Part shown: positions 16,187-24,343 of the stretch, piece by piece | Layout of the letters: every line of letters starts with the position of its first letter | Position numbering within the stretch: position 1 is the first letter of the stretch | From: Sphingobium cyanobacteriorum | GTDB taxonomy: Bacteria; Pseudomonadota; Alphaproteobacteria; Sphingomonadales; Sphingomonadaceae | Direction: 5' to 3' | Assembly: GCF_030580935.1 (NCBI RefSeq) | Contig: NZ_JAUQOM010000001.1 | Coordinates: forward strand, 806,001-870,000 | DNA: 64,000 nt | Made by a program: the position numbers and the translations under genes | The notes under the pieces: model-generated | Told to the model about the DNA's origin: nothing | Databases searched by the model: none | What the model saw: only the letters and a program-made list of their open reading frames with translations

Positions 16187-17890
16187 GTGGACGACAAGAA
16201 GAATATCATTCTGGCGGTGCTGCTGACCGCAGCGATCCTGTTCGGCTGGCCCTATGTCTCGCACTATGTCTTTCCGGCCGCCAACCCGCCGGTCACGAAG
16301 ATCGAAGGCGGCAAGACCACGCCGGTCGCAGCCCCCGGCACCGACGCCGCCGATGGCCCGGCCGTGATTCGCGACCGTGCGCTGGTGCTGAAGGACAGCC
16401 CGCGCATCGCCATCCGCACGCCCAAGCTGGTCGGATCGATCAACCTGAAGGGCGCGCGCATCGACGACATCGTGCTGCCGACCTACAAGGACACCATCGA
16501 CAAGAACTCCCCCTCGGTCCGCCTCTACAGTCCGTCGGGCACGCAGGACGCTTATTTCGCCGGCTTCGGCTGGCAGGGCGAAGGGCTCAAGACCCCGACC
16601 CGCGACACGCTCTGGACCGCGCGGGGCAGCGCGCTGACCCCGACCACGCCCGTCACGCTGACATGGAACAACGGTGCGGGCCAACTGTTCGAAATCCGCC
16701 TGTCGGTCGACGACAATTACATGATCACCGCCGCGCAGAAGGTGTCGAACACCGCCGCCGGCGCGATCGGCGTCAAGCCCTATGCCTATATCAGCCGCAC
16801 CGGCATCCCCAAGGATCCAGACACCTGGACCATCCATGTCGGCCCCATGGGCGTATTCAACGGCGCGGCCAATTATGACGTGAATTACAAGGATCTGGAC
16901 GAGGGGCCGTCGACCCAGAGCTTCCAGTCCAAGGGCGGCTGGATCGGCTTTACCGACAAATATTGGCTGTCCGCGCTGGTCCCCGCCGCCGATGGCGATT
17001 TCGCCGGCCAGTTCCGCAAAGGCGCCGGCACCCAATATCAGGCCGATGTCGCCTTGGGTTCCACGATGCTGCCCCCCGGCAAGGCAGCGACGCAGACGCT
17101 GCGGCTGTTTGTCGGCGCCAAGGAAGTCAAGACACTGGAAGCCTATCAGGACGCCGGCATCCCCCTGTTCGACCGCGCGATCGACTGGGGCTGGTTCTAC
17201 TGGTTCGAAAAGCCGATCTTCGCGCTGCTCCACTGGCTGTTTGAACATATCGGCAATTTCGGCGTGGCGATCATCTGCCTGACCTTCGTGGTCCGCGCCA
17301 TCATGTTCCCCGTCGCCCAGCGTCAGTTTGCCAGCATGGCGGCGATGCGCGCGGTGCAGCCCAAGATGAAGGCGCTCCAGGAAAAATATAAGGACGACAA
17401 GCAGCAGCTTCAGGTCAAGATGATGGAGCTGTACAAGCAGGAAAAGGTCAACCCGCTCGCCGGCTGCCTGCCCATCTTCATCCAGATCCCGATCTTCTTC
17501 GCCCTCTACAAGGTGCTCCAACTGACGATCGAAATGCGGCACCAGCCCTTCGTGCTGTGGATCAAGGATTTGTCCGCGCCTGATCCGGCGCATATCCTGA
17601 ACCTGTTCGGCTATCTCGACTTCCAGCCGCCCGCCTTCCTGGCGATCGGCGTGCTCGCACTGCTGCTGGGCATATCCATGTATTTCCAGTTCAAGCTGAA
17701 CCCCGCGCAGATGGACCCCATGCAGCAGCAGATCTTCTCGATCATGCCGTGGATGATGATGTTCATCATGGCGCCCTTTGCCGCCGGCCTGCTGGTGTAC
17801 TGGATTACCAACAACTGCCTGTCGATGGCGCAGCAATGGTGGCTCTATCGCAAGCATCCGGTGCAAAGCGCCCCGGTGCCGGCGAAGTGA
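16187..17890 (+). CDS. yidC: membrane protein insertase
   Basis: YidC inserts and folds inner-membrane proteins, alone or with SecYEG. The 567-residue protein has an N-terminal membrane segment (IILAVLLTAAILFGWPYVS), a large periplasmic domain (about 40-340), and four or five further membrane segments. The hallmark GCLPIFIQIPIFFALYKVL lies near residue 425, and PWMMMFIMAPFAAGLLVYW near the end. The start is GTG at 16187, followed directly by the conserved DDKKN opening. It closes the rpmH-rnpA-yidD-yidC block. Confidence 0.98.
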   Translation: MDDKKNIILAVLLTAAILFGWPYVSHYVFPAANPPVTKIEGGKTTPVAAPGTDAADGPAVIRDRALVLKDSPRIAIRTPKLVGSINLKGARIDDIVLPTYKDTIDKNSPSVRLYSPSGTQDAYFAGFGWQGEGLKTPTRDTLWTARGSALTPTTPVTLTWNNGAGQLFEIRLSVDDNYMITAAQKVSNTAAGAIGVKPYAYISRTGIPKDPDTWTIHVGPMGVFNGAANYDVNYKDLDEGPSTQSFQSKGGWIGFTDKYWLSALVPAADGDFAGQFRKGAGTQYQADVALGSTMLPPGKAATQTLRLFVGAKEVKTLEAYQDAGIPLFDRAIDWGWFYWFEKPIFALLHWLFEHIGNFGVAIICLTFVVRAIMFPVAQRQFASMAAMRAVQPKMKALQEKYKDDKQQLQVKMMELYKQEKVNPLAGCLPIFIQIPIFFALYKVLQLTIEMRHQPFVLWIKDLSAPDPAHILNLFGYLDFQPPAFLAIGVLALLLGISMYFQFKLNPAQMDPMQQQIFSIMPWMMMFIMAPFAAGLLVYWITNNCLSMAQQWWLYRKHPVQSAPVPAK

Positions 17891-17898
17891 CCATAACC

Positions 17899-18018
17899 GT
17901 CATCCTCCCCTTGCAGGGGAGGTGGCTGGCCACAGGCCAGACGGAGGGGTGTGACGCGCATGACAGGACGCGCGCCCTCCATTCGCCGGCGGTCCCCCTC
18001 CTCTTGCAGGGGAGGATG
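17899..18018. repeat. REP-like palindromic element between yidC and engB
   Basis: The 140-base gap is almost filled by palindromes. CCTCCCC-TTGCA-GGGGAGG spans 17904-17922, CTGGCC-ACA-GGCCAG spans 17926-17940, and a second CCTCCTCTTGCAGGGGAGGA copy ends near 18016. The arrangement resembles the intergenic repeats widespread in sphingomonads. It could act as an mRNA stabiliser or attenuator between the two genes. Confidence 0.65.
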
Positions 18019-18029
18019 AAAGAGAGATC

Positions 18030-18677
18030 ATGACCGAACAACCCGACCACGACCTGATCGAGGACGCGCGCAAGCTCTTCGCCGGGCCGATCGCCTTCCT
18101 GAAATCCGCGCCGACGCTGGATTTCCTGCCCGATATGGGCGTGAACGAAGTTGCCTTTGCCGGCCGCTCCAATGTCGGCAAATCCTCGCTGCTCAATGCG
18201 CTGACCAACCGCAACGGCCTGGCCCGCACGTCGAACACACCGGGCCGGACGCAGGAACTGAACTTCTTCGATGTCGGCGATCCGCTGCGTTTCCGCCTGG
18301 TCGACATGCCCGGCTATGGCTATGCCAAGGCGCCCAAGGATATTGTCCGCAAATGGAAGTTCCTGGTGAACGACTATCTGCGCGGCCGCGCCTCGCTCAA
18401 GCGGGCGCTGGTGCTGATCGACAGCCGCCATGGGATCAAGGATGTCGACAATGACATGCTCGACATGCTGGACGGCGCGGCGGTCAGCTATCGCATCGTC
18501 CTGACCAAGAGCGACAAGATCAAGGCATCAGAGCTCGCCGCCGTGACGCAGGCGACCGCCGACGCGATCCGCAAGCGCCCCGCCGCGCACCCGGACATCA
18601 TCGCCACGTCGAGCGAAAAGGGCATGGGTCTGCCGGAACTGCGCGCGGCGGTGCTGGAAGCCGTCACGGTCGGTTGA
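18030..18677 (+). CDS. engB: ribosome biogenesis GTP-binding protein EngB (YihA/YsxC)
   Basis: EngB is a small TrmE-Era-like GTPase needed for large ribosomal subunit assembly. The 215 residues hold G1 GRSNVGKSS (near 45), G2 TSNTPGRT, G3 DMPGYGYA and G4 TKSD, with the ATSSEKG G5 region. The start follows AGAGAG at ATG 18030, close to the REP-like element. It usually follows yidC in alphaproteobacteria, as here. Its stop codon lies in the first unit of a 14-bp tandem repeat. Confidence 0.96.
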   Translation: MTEQPDHDLIEDARKLFAGPIAFLKSAPTLDFLPDMGVNEVAFAGRSNVGKSSLLNALTNRNGLARTSNTPGRTQELNFFDVGDPLRFRLVDMPGYGYAKAPKDIVRKWKFLVNDYLRGRASLKRALVLIDSRHGIKDVDNDMLDMLDGAAVSYRIVLTKSDKIKASELAAVTQATADAIRKRPAAHPDIIATSSEKGMGLPELRAAVLEAVTVG

Positions 18678-18727
18678 TCTTGGGCGGTTGATCTTAGGCG
18701 GCTGATCTTAGACGGCTGATCGCTGGC
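18672..18727. repeat. four tandem 14-bp repeats at the engB stop
   Basis: Four contiguous units begin at 18672, 18686, 18700 and 18714: GGTTGATCTTGGGC, GGTTGATCTTAGGC, GGCTGATCTTAGAC and GGCTGATCGCTGGC. The first contains the engB stop codon TGA. The unit is not a multiple of three. Confidence 0.8.
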
Positions 18728-18773
18728 GCTTGGCCGCCATGACGCCTATGGCCTACTGCGCGAACAGGAGCAC

Positions 18774-19091
18774 ATGGCCATGGCCGATGAAGATTATATC
18801 TATGACGAAGCCAGCGGTGAGTGGATCACCCCGGCCCAGGCGGGCGGCAAGCGCGACAGCGACACCGACAATGATGGCGTCGAGGTACGCGATTCAGTCG
18901 GCAACCTGCTGGCCGATGGCGATCAGGTCACGCTGATCAAGGATCTGACCGTGAAGGGCGCGGGCCAGACATTGAAGCGCGGCACACTGATCAAGTCGAT
19001 CCGGCTGACCGGCGACGCGCAGGAAATCGACTGCAAATATGACGGCATCAAGGGGCTGGTGCTGCGCGCGGAATTCGTGCGCAAGCGGTGA
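18774..19091 (+). CDS. PhnA-like (YjdM) protein without the zinc ribbon
   Basis: A 105-residue protein matching the C-terminal PhnA/YjdM domain: VRDSVGNLLADGDQVTLIKDLTVKGAGQTLKRGT and IDCKYDGIKGLVLRAEFVRK. The YjdM zinc ribbon, with its CxxC pairs at the N-terminus, is replaced by an acidic stretch (ADEDYIYDEASGEWITP), so metal binding there is lost. Despite its name the family's function is not established. AGGAG stands just upstream of ATG 18774. Its stop overlaps the next gene's GTG. Confidence 0.88.
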   Translation: MAMADEDYIYDEASGEWITPAQAGGKRDSDTDNDGVEVRDSVGNLLADGDQVTLIKDLTVKGAGQTLKRGTLIKSIRLTGDAQEIDCKYDGIKGLVLRAEFVRKR

Positions 19092-19489
19092 GCGAGAGTC
19101 GCGCCCGGCGGATCGCGCGGTGGCTGCTGGCGCTGGCCTATCTGATTGCGGGCGTGGCGCATCTGCGGTCGCCCGGCGGCTTCATGGCCATCACGCCGGG
19201 CTGGGTGCCCTTCCCTGCCACCGTCATTCTCCTGACCGGACTGGCGGAAATTGCCGGGGCGGCAGGGCTGATGGCGCCACGCCTGCGCAAAGCGGCGGGC
19301 ATGGGTCTGGCGCTCTATGCGCTGTGTGTCTGGCCGGCGAACATCAATCACGCATTGAACGATATTCCCCTGGGTGGCGTTCATTTAAGCTGGTGGTATC
19401 ACGGCCCGCGACTGGCGTTGCAGCCGGTCCTGATATGGTGGGCGCTCTGGGCCAGTGGCGTCACCGACTGGCCGTTCCGGCGTCGCTAG
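19088..19489 (+). CDS. DoxX-family membrane protein
   Basis: A 133-residue protein with four hydrophobic segments (WLLALAYLIAGVAHL, TVILLTGLAEIAGAAGLM, GMGLALYALCVWPANINHA, LQPVLIWWALWASG), the DoxX/DoxD-like layout. Family members act in membrane redox or quinone-linked processes, but no precise role can be given. The GTG start at 19088 overlaps the preceding stop (GTGA), so translation is probably coupled to the PhnA-like gene. Confidence 0.85.
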   Translation: MSESRARRIARWLLALAYLIAGVAHLRSPGGFMAITPGWVPFPATVILLTGLAEIAGAAGLMAPRLRKAAGMGLALYALCVWPANINHALNDIPLGGVHLSWWYHGPRLALQPVLIWWALWASGVTDWPFRRR

Positions 19490-19552
19490 GCGGTTGTGTT
19501 TCGGACATGGGGGATTAGGGTGCCGACCTACCCCAATCGCTCTGGAGCGCAT

Positions 19553-21601
19553 GTGACCCGGCACCTACCCTGGATATTGACCGCGATCATTGGCGCGATC
19601 GCCCTCACCGTGGTCGCGGTATCGCGCGGCGAAGCGGTCAATGCACTGTGGATCGTGGTCGCGGCGCTCTGCTGCTTCCTGGTCGCCTATCGTTATTATG
19701 CGCTCTTCATCGCCCGCCATGTGATGCGGCTCGATCCGGCGCGACCGACACCGGCCGTCCGTCGCGCCGATGGCCTCGATTATGTCGCGACCGACCGCAC
19801 CGTGCTGTTCGGCCATCATTTCGCCGCGATTGCGGGCGCGGGGCCGTTGGTCGGGCCGGTGCTGGCGGCACAGATGGGCTATCTCCCCGGCACCCTGTGG
19901 ATCATTGCGGGCGTCGTACTGGCGGGCGCGGTACAGGATTTCATGGTCCTGTTCATCTCCATGCGCCGCGACGGCAAATCGCTGGGCGAACTGATCCGCA
20001 TGGAAATGGGCCAGGCAGCGGGCACGATCGCGCTGCTGGGCGCCTTCATGATCATGGTCATCATCCTCGCCGTGCTGGCGCTGATCGTGGTCAAGGCGCT
20101 GGCTGAAAGTCCCTGGGGCATGTTCACCGTCGCCGCCACCGTGCCCCTCGCCATGGCGATGGGCGCCTATACCCGCTGGATCAGGCCGGGGCGGATCGGC
20201 GAAGTGTCGCTGCTGGGCCTTGTCGGCCTGCTCGCCGCGATCGTCTATGGACAGGCGATTGCCGCCTCGCCCGTCTGGGGTCCGGCCTTCACCTTCACGC
20301 CGGTCCAGCTTTGCTGGATATTGATCGGCTATGGCGCGGTCGCGTCTGTCCTGCCAGTCTGGCTGCTGCTGGCACCGCGCGATTATCTTTCGACCTTCCT
20401 CAAGATCGGGGCGATCGCCGCGCTGGCCATCGGCATCGTCATCATGGCCCCGCCGCTCAAAATGCCTGCCCTCACCCAGTTCGTCGGCGGCAATGGCCCG
20501 GTCTGGGCCGGTGGCCTTTTCCCCTTCCTGTTCATCACGATAGCCTGTGGCGCCGTGTCCGGCTTCCATGCGCTCATTTCCAGCGGCACCACGCCCAAGC
20601 TGATCGCCAGCGAAGGTCATGCGCCCGCGATCGGCTATGGCGCGATGCTGATGGAGGCGTTCGTGGCGATCATGGCGCTGGTCGGCGCGTCGATCCTGGA
20701 CCCCGGCATCTATTTCACGATGAACAGCCCCGCCGCGCTGATCGGCACCGACGCTGCCAGCGCGTCCGCCGCCGTCACCGCCATGGGCTTCCCGATCTCG
20801 CCCGACCTCATCACCCAGACGGCAAAGGATGTCGGCGAACAGAGCATCATCAGCCGCGCGGGCGGCGCGCCGACGCTGGCGGTGGCGATGGCGGAGATAT
20901 TCTCCCATGTCGTCGGCGGTCCGGCGATGAAGGCCTTCTGGTATCATTTCGCGATATTGTTCGAGGCACTGTTCATCCTGACCGCCGTGGACGCGGGCAC
21001 GCGCGCGGGGCGCTTCATGTTGCAGGATCTGATCGCGCTGGCCATCCCGGCCTTCAAGCAAAGCAAAAGCATGGCCCCCGGCGTCATCGCCACGGCGCTC
21101 ACCGTTGCGGCATGGGGCTTCTTCCTGCATCAGGGCGTCACCGATCCGCTGGGCGGCGTGAACACGCTCTGGCCGGTGTTCGGCATCTCCAACCAGATGC
21201 TGGCCGCGATCGCGCTGATGCTCGGCACCGCCGTCCTCTTCCGCATGAAGCGGGACCGTTTCGCCTGGGTGACGATGCTGCCCACCGCCTGGCTGCTGGT
21301 CTGCACCCTGTCGGCGGGCTGGTTGAAGCTCTTTTCGGCCGATCCCAAGCTCGGCTTCATAGCCCATGCCCGCAAATTCAGTGCGGCGGCGGAGGCTGGC
21401 GACATATTGGCACCGGCCAGGTCGATGGCGGAAATGCGGCGCATCATCTTCAACGACCGGGTCGACGCGGCGCTGGTCGCGATCTTCCTGGCGGTGGTGA
21501 TCGCGATCCTGTTCTTCACAGTGCGGACCTGCCTTGCCGCGCGCCGGGTCGCCGCACCGACCGCGCGGGAAATCCCTTCGCAACTGGTGCCGGCGGAATG
21601 A
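19553..21601 (+). CDS. cstA: carbon starvation protein A (pyruvate/peptide transporter)
   Basis: CstA is a large inner-membrane carrier induced by carbon limitation; family members take up pyruvate or peptides. The 682-residue protein has about 17 membrane segments, the conserved N-terminal FGHHFAAIAGAGPLVGPVLAAQMGYLP, GFHALISSGTTPK, and WPVFGISNQMLAAIALML. GTG at 19553 is chosen because CTGGAG lies just upstream; GTG 19520 is an alternative. It overlaps the YbdD-family gene by four bases, its usual partner. Confidence 0.95.
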   Translation: MTRHLPWILTAIIGAIALTVVAVSRGEAVNALWIVVAALCCFLVAYRYYALFIARHVMRLDPARPTPAVRRADGLDYVATDRTVLFGHHFAAIAGAGPLVGPVLAAQMGYLPGTLWIIAGVVLAGAVQDFMVLFISMRRDGKSLGELIRMEMGQAAGTIALLGAFMIMVIILAVLALIVVKALAESPWGMFTVAATVPLAMAMGAYTRWIRPGRIGEVSLLGLVGLLAAIVYGQAIAASPVWGPAFTFTPVQLCWILIGYGAVASVLPVWLLLAPRDYLSTFLKIGAIAALAIGIVIMAPPLKMPALTQFVGGNGPVWAGGLFPFLFITIACGAVSGFHALISSGTTPKLIASEGHAPAIGYGAMLMEAFVAIMALVGASILDPGIYFTMNSPAALIGTDAASASAAVTAMGFPISPDLITQTAKDVGEQSIISRAGGAPTLAVAMAEIFSHVVGGPAMKAFWYHFAILFEALFILTAVDAGTRAGRFMLQDLIALAIPAFKQSKSMAPGVIATALTVAAWGFFLHQGVTDPLGGVNTLWPVFGISNQMLAAIALMLGTAVLFRMKRDRFAWVTMLPTAWLLVCTLSAGWLKLFSADPKLGFIAHARKFSAAAEAGDILAPARSMAEMRRIIFNDRVDAALVAIFLAVVIAILFFTVRTCLAARRVAAPTAREIPSQLVPAE

Positions 21602-21783
21602 GCGGCCTGCTCGACACGCTACGCCGCACCGCGCGGCTGATGGTCGGGCTGCCCGACTATGACGCTTATCTGCGCCACATGGCCCAGCATCATCCGGGCC
21701 AGCCAGCAATGAATCGCACGCAATTTTTCCGCGACCGGCAGGAAGCCCGCTATGGCGGCAAGAATGGTGGCCGCTGCTGCTGA
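21598..21783 (+). CDS. YbdD/YjiX family small protein
   Basis: A 61-residue protein (MSGLLDTLRRTARLMVGLP...YDAYLRHMAQHHPGQPAM...FRDRQEARYGGKNGGRCC) matching the YbdD/YjiX family, whose members lie next to CstA-type transporters and are thought to support them. The C-terminal GGRCC is characteristic. ATG at 21598 overlaps the cstA stop (ATGA). Confidence 0.93.
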   Translation: MSGLLDTLRRTARLMVGLPDYDAYLRHMAQHHPGQPAMNRTQFFRDRQEARYGGKNGGRCC

Positions 21784-21982
21784 AAAACTTTTATAAAACA
21801 GCACTTTGATTGAGCTGGCAGAATTGCGTGGATGAAATGCGATGCGCCACATTGCAATATTACGACTGTAAAACACCATATAGCGACAGGAAATTTCACA
21901 AATCAGCCCTATGCGCTATTGATCTGTCCAGTCGCTTTGCTAGGGCGCGGCGGTCCTTTGTGCCCGACAGCGTAGGGGATGC

Positions 21983-22012
21983 GCCCCCTGCCCATCCCTT
22001 GCGGCAGGGGGC
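21983..22012. terminator. hairpin between convergent ybdD-like and xdhC-like genes
   Basis: GCCCCCTGCC (21983-21992) pairs perfectly with GGCAGGGGGC (22003-22012), a 10-bp GC-rich stem with a 10-base loop. It lies between two convergent genes and may stop both transcripts. T-rich tracts are weak on either side, so the terminator call is tentative. Confidence 0.5.
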
Positions 22013-22023
22013 GGTCTTGATTG

Positions 22024-22941
22024 TCAACGCCGGGCGTTGAACCCGGCGACCATGCCGGCCGCGATCGACAGCGCGATCTCCGCCGCGCCGACCGCCCCGA
22101 TGTCCAGCCCCGCCGGCCCGTCGATCCGGGCGAGGTCGTGCGCCGCAAAGCCCATCGCGCCCAGCCGCTCCAGCCGCGCAGCATGGCTCTTGCGCGATCC
22201 CAGCGCCGCGACATAGCCGGTCGGCGCACGCAATGCCGCGGCCAGCGCCGGATCGTCGATCTTGATGTCGTGGCTGAGCGTCACCACCGCCGTCGCTTCG
22301 CCGGGATGCCAGGCCGCCACCGCCGCATCGGGCCAGCGATCATCCAGCGTCACGCCGGGGAAGCGCTCCGCCGTCAGAAATCGGGCGCGCGGATCGATGA
22401 CCACCGGGGTCACGCCGATCGCCTGCGCCAATGGCGCCAGGCTTTGGGCGATCTGCACCGCCCCAACGATCAGCAACCGGCGCGGCGGATCATAACGGTT
22501 GAGGAAATCGCCCTCGCCCCCCTGCGCGCGGGTCACGCCCTGCGCCAGGTCAGTGGCCAGTATGACCGCCCGGCCCCGCGCGTTGCCTTCCGCGATCCGG
22601 TCGAACAGGGCGGACGCAAAGCCGCCCTCCCCCACCGGCTGGACCAGCACCGCGATCTCGCCGCCGCAGGGCAGGCCGGCTTCCCAGGCATCGCCATCGG
22701 CCACGCCATAAGTCTGGACATGCGCCGCCCGACCGGCAATCACCTCAGCCGCGCGCTGAAGCACGTCACTTTCGACGCAACCGCCTGAAATACTGCCTTC
22801 GAACCGGCCATCCTCATGCACGATCATATGGCTGCCGCGCGGGCGCGGGGCTGATCCCCAGGTCGACACCACCGTCGCCAGCGCAAGCCGCGCACCGCGC
22901 CATGCGATCGCCTTGGCAATCACCGCCCCATTGTCGTTCAA
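22024..22941 (-). CDS. XdhC-family molybdenum cofactor maturation protein
   Basis: XdhC proteins bind and sulfurate the molybdenum cofactor for insertion into xanthine-dehydrogenase-type enzymes. The 305 residues show the N-terminal VSTWGSAPRPRGSHM, EGSISGGCVESDV, GLPCGGEI, then a Rossmann-like half (RRLLIVGAVQIAQSLAPLA) and YVAALGSRKSHAARL. The start is TTG at 22941, supported by GGGAG seven bases upstream; no ATG fits. No large molybdoenzyme subunit is encoded in the window. Confidence 0.9.
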   Translation of the reverse strand: MNDNGAVIAKAIAWRGARLALATVVSTWGSAPRPRGSHMIVHEDGRFEGSISGGCVESDVLQRAAEVIAGRAAHVQTYGVADGDAWEAGLPCGGEIAVLVQPVGEGGFASALFDRIAEGNARGRAVILATDLAQGVTRAQGGEGDFLNRYDPPRRLLIVGAVQIAQSLAPLAQAIGVTPVVIDPRARFLTAERFPGVTLDDRWPDAAVAAWHPGEATAVVTLSHDIKIDDPALAAALRAPTGYVAALGSRKSHAARLERLGAMGFAAHDLARIDGPAGLDIGAVGAAEIALSIAAGMVAGFNARR

Positions 22942-22987
22942 TCAGATTCTCCCGGTTGCACCCAGCCTGAATGGGGATGCTGGCGGC

Positions 22988-23656
22988 TCAGTGCAACCGT
23001 CGCCCTGTCCAGACGACCCGGCCGACAATATCGACCAGCACCGGATCGATATCGGTCCAGTCGGGATAATGGGGATTGTCGCTGATCACGCTGAAACGGC
23101 CGCGCAGCGGCCCGATGGCAATGCGCTTGACCATCAACACCCCGTCCAGCCGCAGCACATAGACGCCATCGCGCAACCGTTCCGCCGCATCGTCATGATC
23201 GACCATGATGTCATCGCCATCGCTGAGCGTGGGCGCCATCGATTCGCCATCGACACGGATGATCGACACGCGCTGCGGCCGTACACCCAGATGGCGCAGC
23301 CATCGTGCGTCGAACGCCATCACCCCGGCCGCCCGCTCATCCTCGTCCAGCGTGCCACTGCCCGCCGAAGCGCCCAGCGCCAGGCGCGGCACCGCCACCA
23401 CCGATGGCATGGCGCGCAGGCGTGACGCCGTCGCGCCTTCAGCCCCGGCACCGCCCAGCATCGCTTCGGGTACGCCGAAATAGCGCGCCAGCACGCGACG
23501 ATCATCCTCATCCAGTTTGCGCGGCGTTCCACGTTTGATGAATTGCTGGATATAGGCGGGATTGCGGCCGATCAGCCGCGACAGATCGGCATAATTTTCC
23601 CCTCGATCGGCAATCAGCCGATCCAGCGCGATCCGGGCCTGCTGTGATTCATCCAT
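22988..23656 (-). CDS. LexA-like transcriptional repressor (HTH + S24 peptidase)
   Basis: A 222-residue regulator of the CI/LexA type. The N-terminal helix-turn-helix is NYADLSRLIGRNPAYIQQFIKRG, and the C-terminal S24 domain has DGESMAPTL (Ser139) and VLMVKRIA (Lys177), the catalytic dyad for RecA-stimulated self-cleavage. It resembles prophage-type or S24 helix-turn-helix repressors, not the host LexA. It diverges from two small genes across a 115-base region with palindromes sharing the TAGGAA sequence, its probable operators. Confidence 0.9.
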   Translation of the reverse strand: MDESQQARIALDRLIADRGENYADLSRLIGRNPAYIQQFIKRGTPRKLDEDDRRVLARYFGVPEAMLGGAGAEGATASRLRAMPSVVAVPRLALGASAGSGTLDEDERAAGVMAFDARWLRHLGVRPQRVSIIRVDGESMAPTLSDGDDIMVDHDDAAERLRDGVYVLRLDGVLMVKRIAIGPLRGRFSVISDNPHYPDWTDIDPVLVDIVGRVVWTGRRLH

Positions 23657-23670
23657 ATCGCATCCATAAT

Positions 23671-23727
23671 GATAGGAATTTTCCTAGACAAGTAGGAAAA
23701 TGGAACAGAGATAGGAATATGCCTATC
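23671..23727. promoter_or_regulatory. candidate operators of the S24 repressor
   Basis: TAGGAA-TT-TTCCTA (23673-23686, extended by GA on the left) and GATAGG-N6-CCTATC (23710-23727) are palindromes sharing TAGGAA/TTCCTA. A half site TAGGAAAA lies between them at 23693-23700. They occupy the short gap between divergent genes, the expected place for autoregulatory and target control. Spacing of the two centres is about 39 bases. Assignment to this repressor is inference. Confidence 0.6.
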
Positions 23728-23771
23728 GATTCGCACCCGGCGAGTCGCAGAACGAAGGGAGATTGAGGCGA

Positions 23772-23957
23772 ATGTTGCTGCCCACCATCGAACGATTTCT
23801 GCGCGATTTCAACATAGCGCCCACCCGCTTCGGGCGCGACTGCGCGCGCGACCCACGGCTGGTGTTCGACTTGCGACTGGGGCGCGAACCGGGCGACAGG
23901 GTGCGGAGACGGATAGAACATTTCATGAACACATATCGCAGGAGCATCGGGCAATGA
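23772..23957 (+). CDS. small conserved alphaproteobacterial protein
   Basis: A basic 61-residue protein (MLLPTIERFLRDFNIAPTRFGRDCARDPRLVFDLRLGRE...). The pattern IAPTRFGR..A.DPR.VFDLR.GREP followed by RRRIEHFM resembles a short helix-turn-helix-like protein seen often in sphingomonads; no function is established. GGGAG lies 11 bases upstream of ATG 23772 and the gene is transcribed away from the S24 repressor across the operators. The stop overlaps the next start. Confidence 0.7.
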   Translation: MLLPTIERFLRDFNIAPTRFGRDCARDPRLVFDLRLGREPGDRVRRRIEHFMNTYRRSIGQ

Positions 23958-24325
23958 CAAGTATTCATCACGGATTCGGTGAATCCAACCTGATCCGAAA
24001 TAAAGGAATAGGAAATCGCCAAGGCGACCCGCTGCCCCGGCTGCTCGACCTGCTGCTTGCACGGGCGGGCCTGCCCGCCACGATCGAACGGGCGACCAGC
24101 CGGCCCTGGGCCAGCGCCCTGTTTGAAGGCCGTCGCCATGTCATCCGGCTGCGTATCGATGGCCCGGACTATCTTGGTCGCTGTGCGGCCTTCACCAAGG
24201 ATCTCGACTCGGTGCAATGGCCGCTGTCGGGGCATTTCGTTGCCGACATCAGCCTGGATGAAGGCCATGTCGGCATGGATCACGCCTGTCTGGACCTGTC
24301 CGCGCTGACGATCGAGGATTGGTGA
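23954..24325 (+). CDS. hypothetical protein in the S24-repressor module
   Basis: A 123-residue protein of unknown family. It contains ALFEGRRHVIRLRIDGPDYLGRCAAFTKDLDSVQWPLSGHFVADISLDEG, which looks like a compact beta-rich domain. Its ATG overlaps the stop of the preceding small gene (ATGA), so the pair is one operon under the same divergent promoter as the repressor. No signal peptide or membrane segment. Confidence 0.65.
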   Translation: MTSIHHGFGESNLIRNKGIGNRQGDPLPRLLDLLLARAGLPATIERATSRPWASALFEGRRHVIRLRIDGPDYLGRCAAFTKDLDSVQWPLSGHFVADISLDEGHVGMDHACLDLSALTIEDW

Positions 24326-24343
24326 AGAGGATGACGGGCGGCT

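Noticed and set aside
16106..17866. A 586-codon frame opposite yidC, and a similar 714-codon frame opposite cstA (19565-21709)
   Set aside because: Both are antisense shadows: His/Asp/Arg-rich products with no start signal, fully covered by convincing genes on the other strand.
18672..18727. CRISPR-like array
   Set aside because: The repeats are contiguous 14-mers with no spacers and no cas genes.
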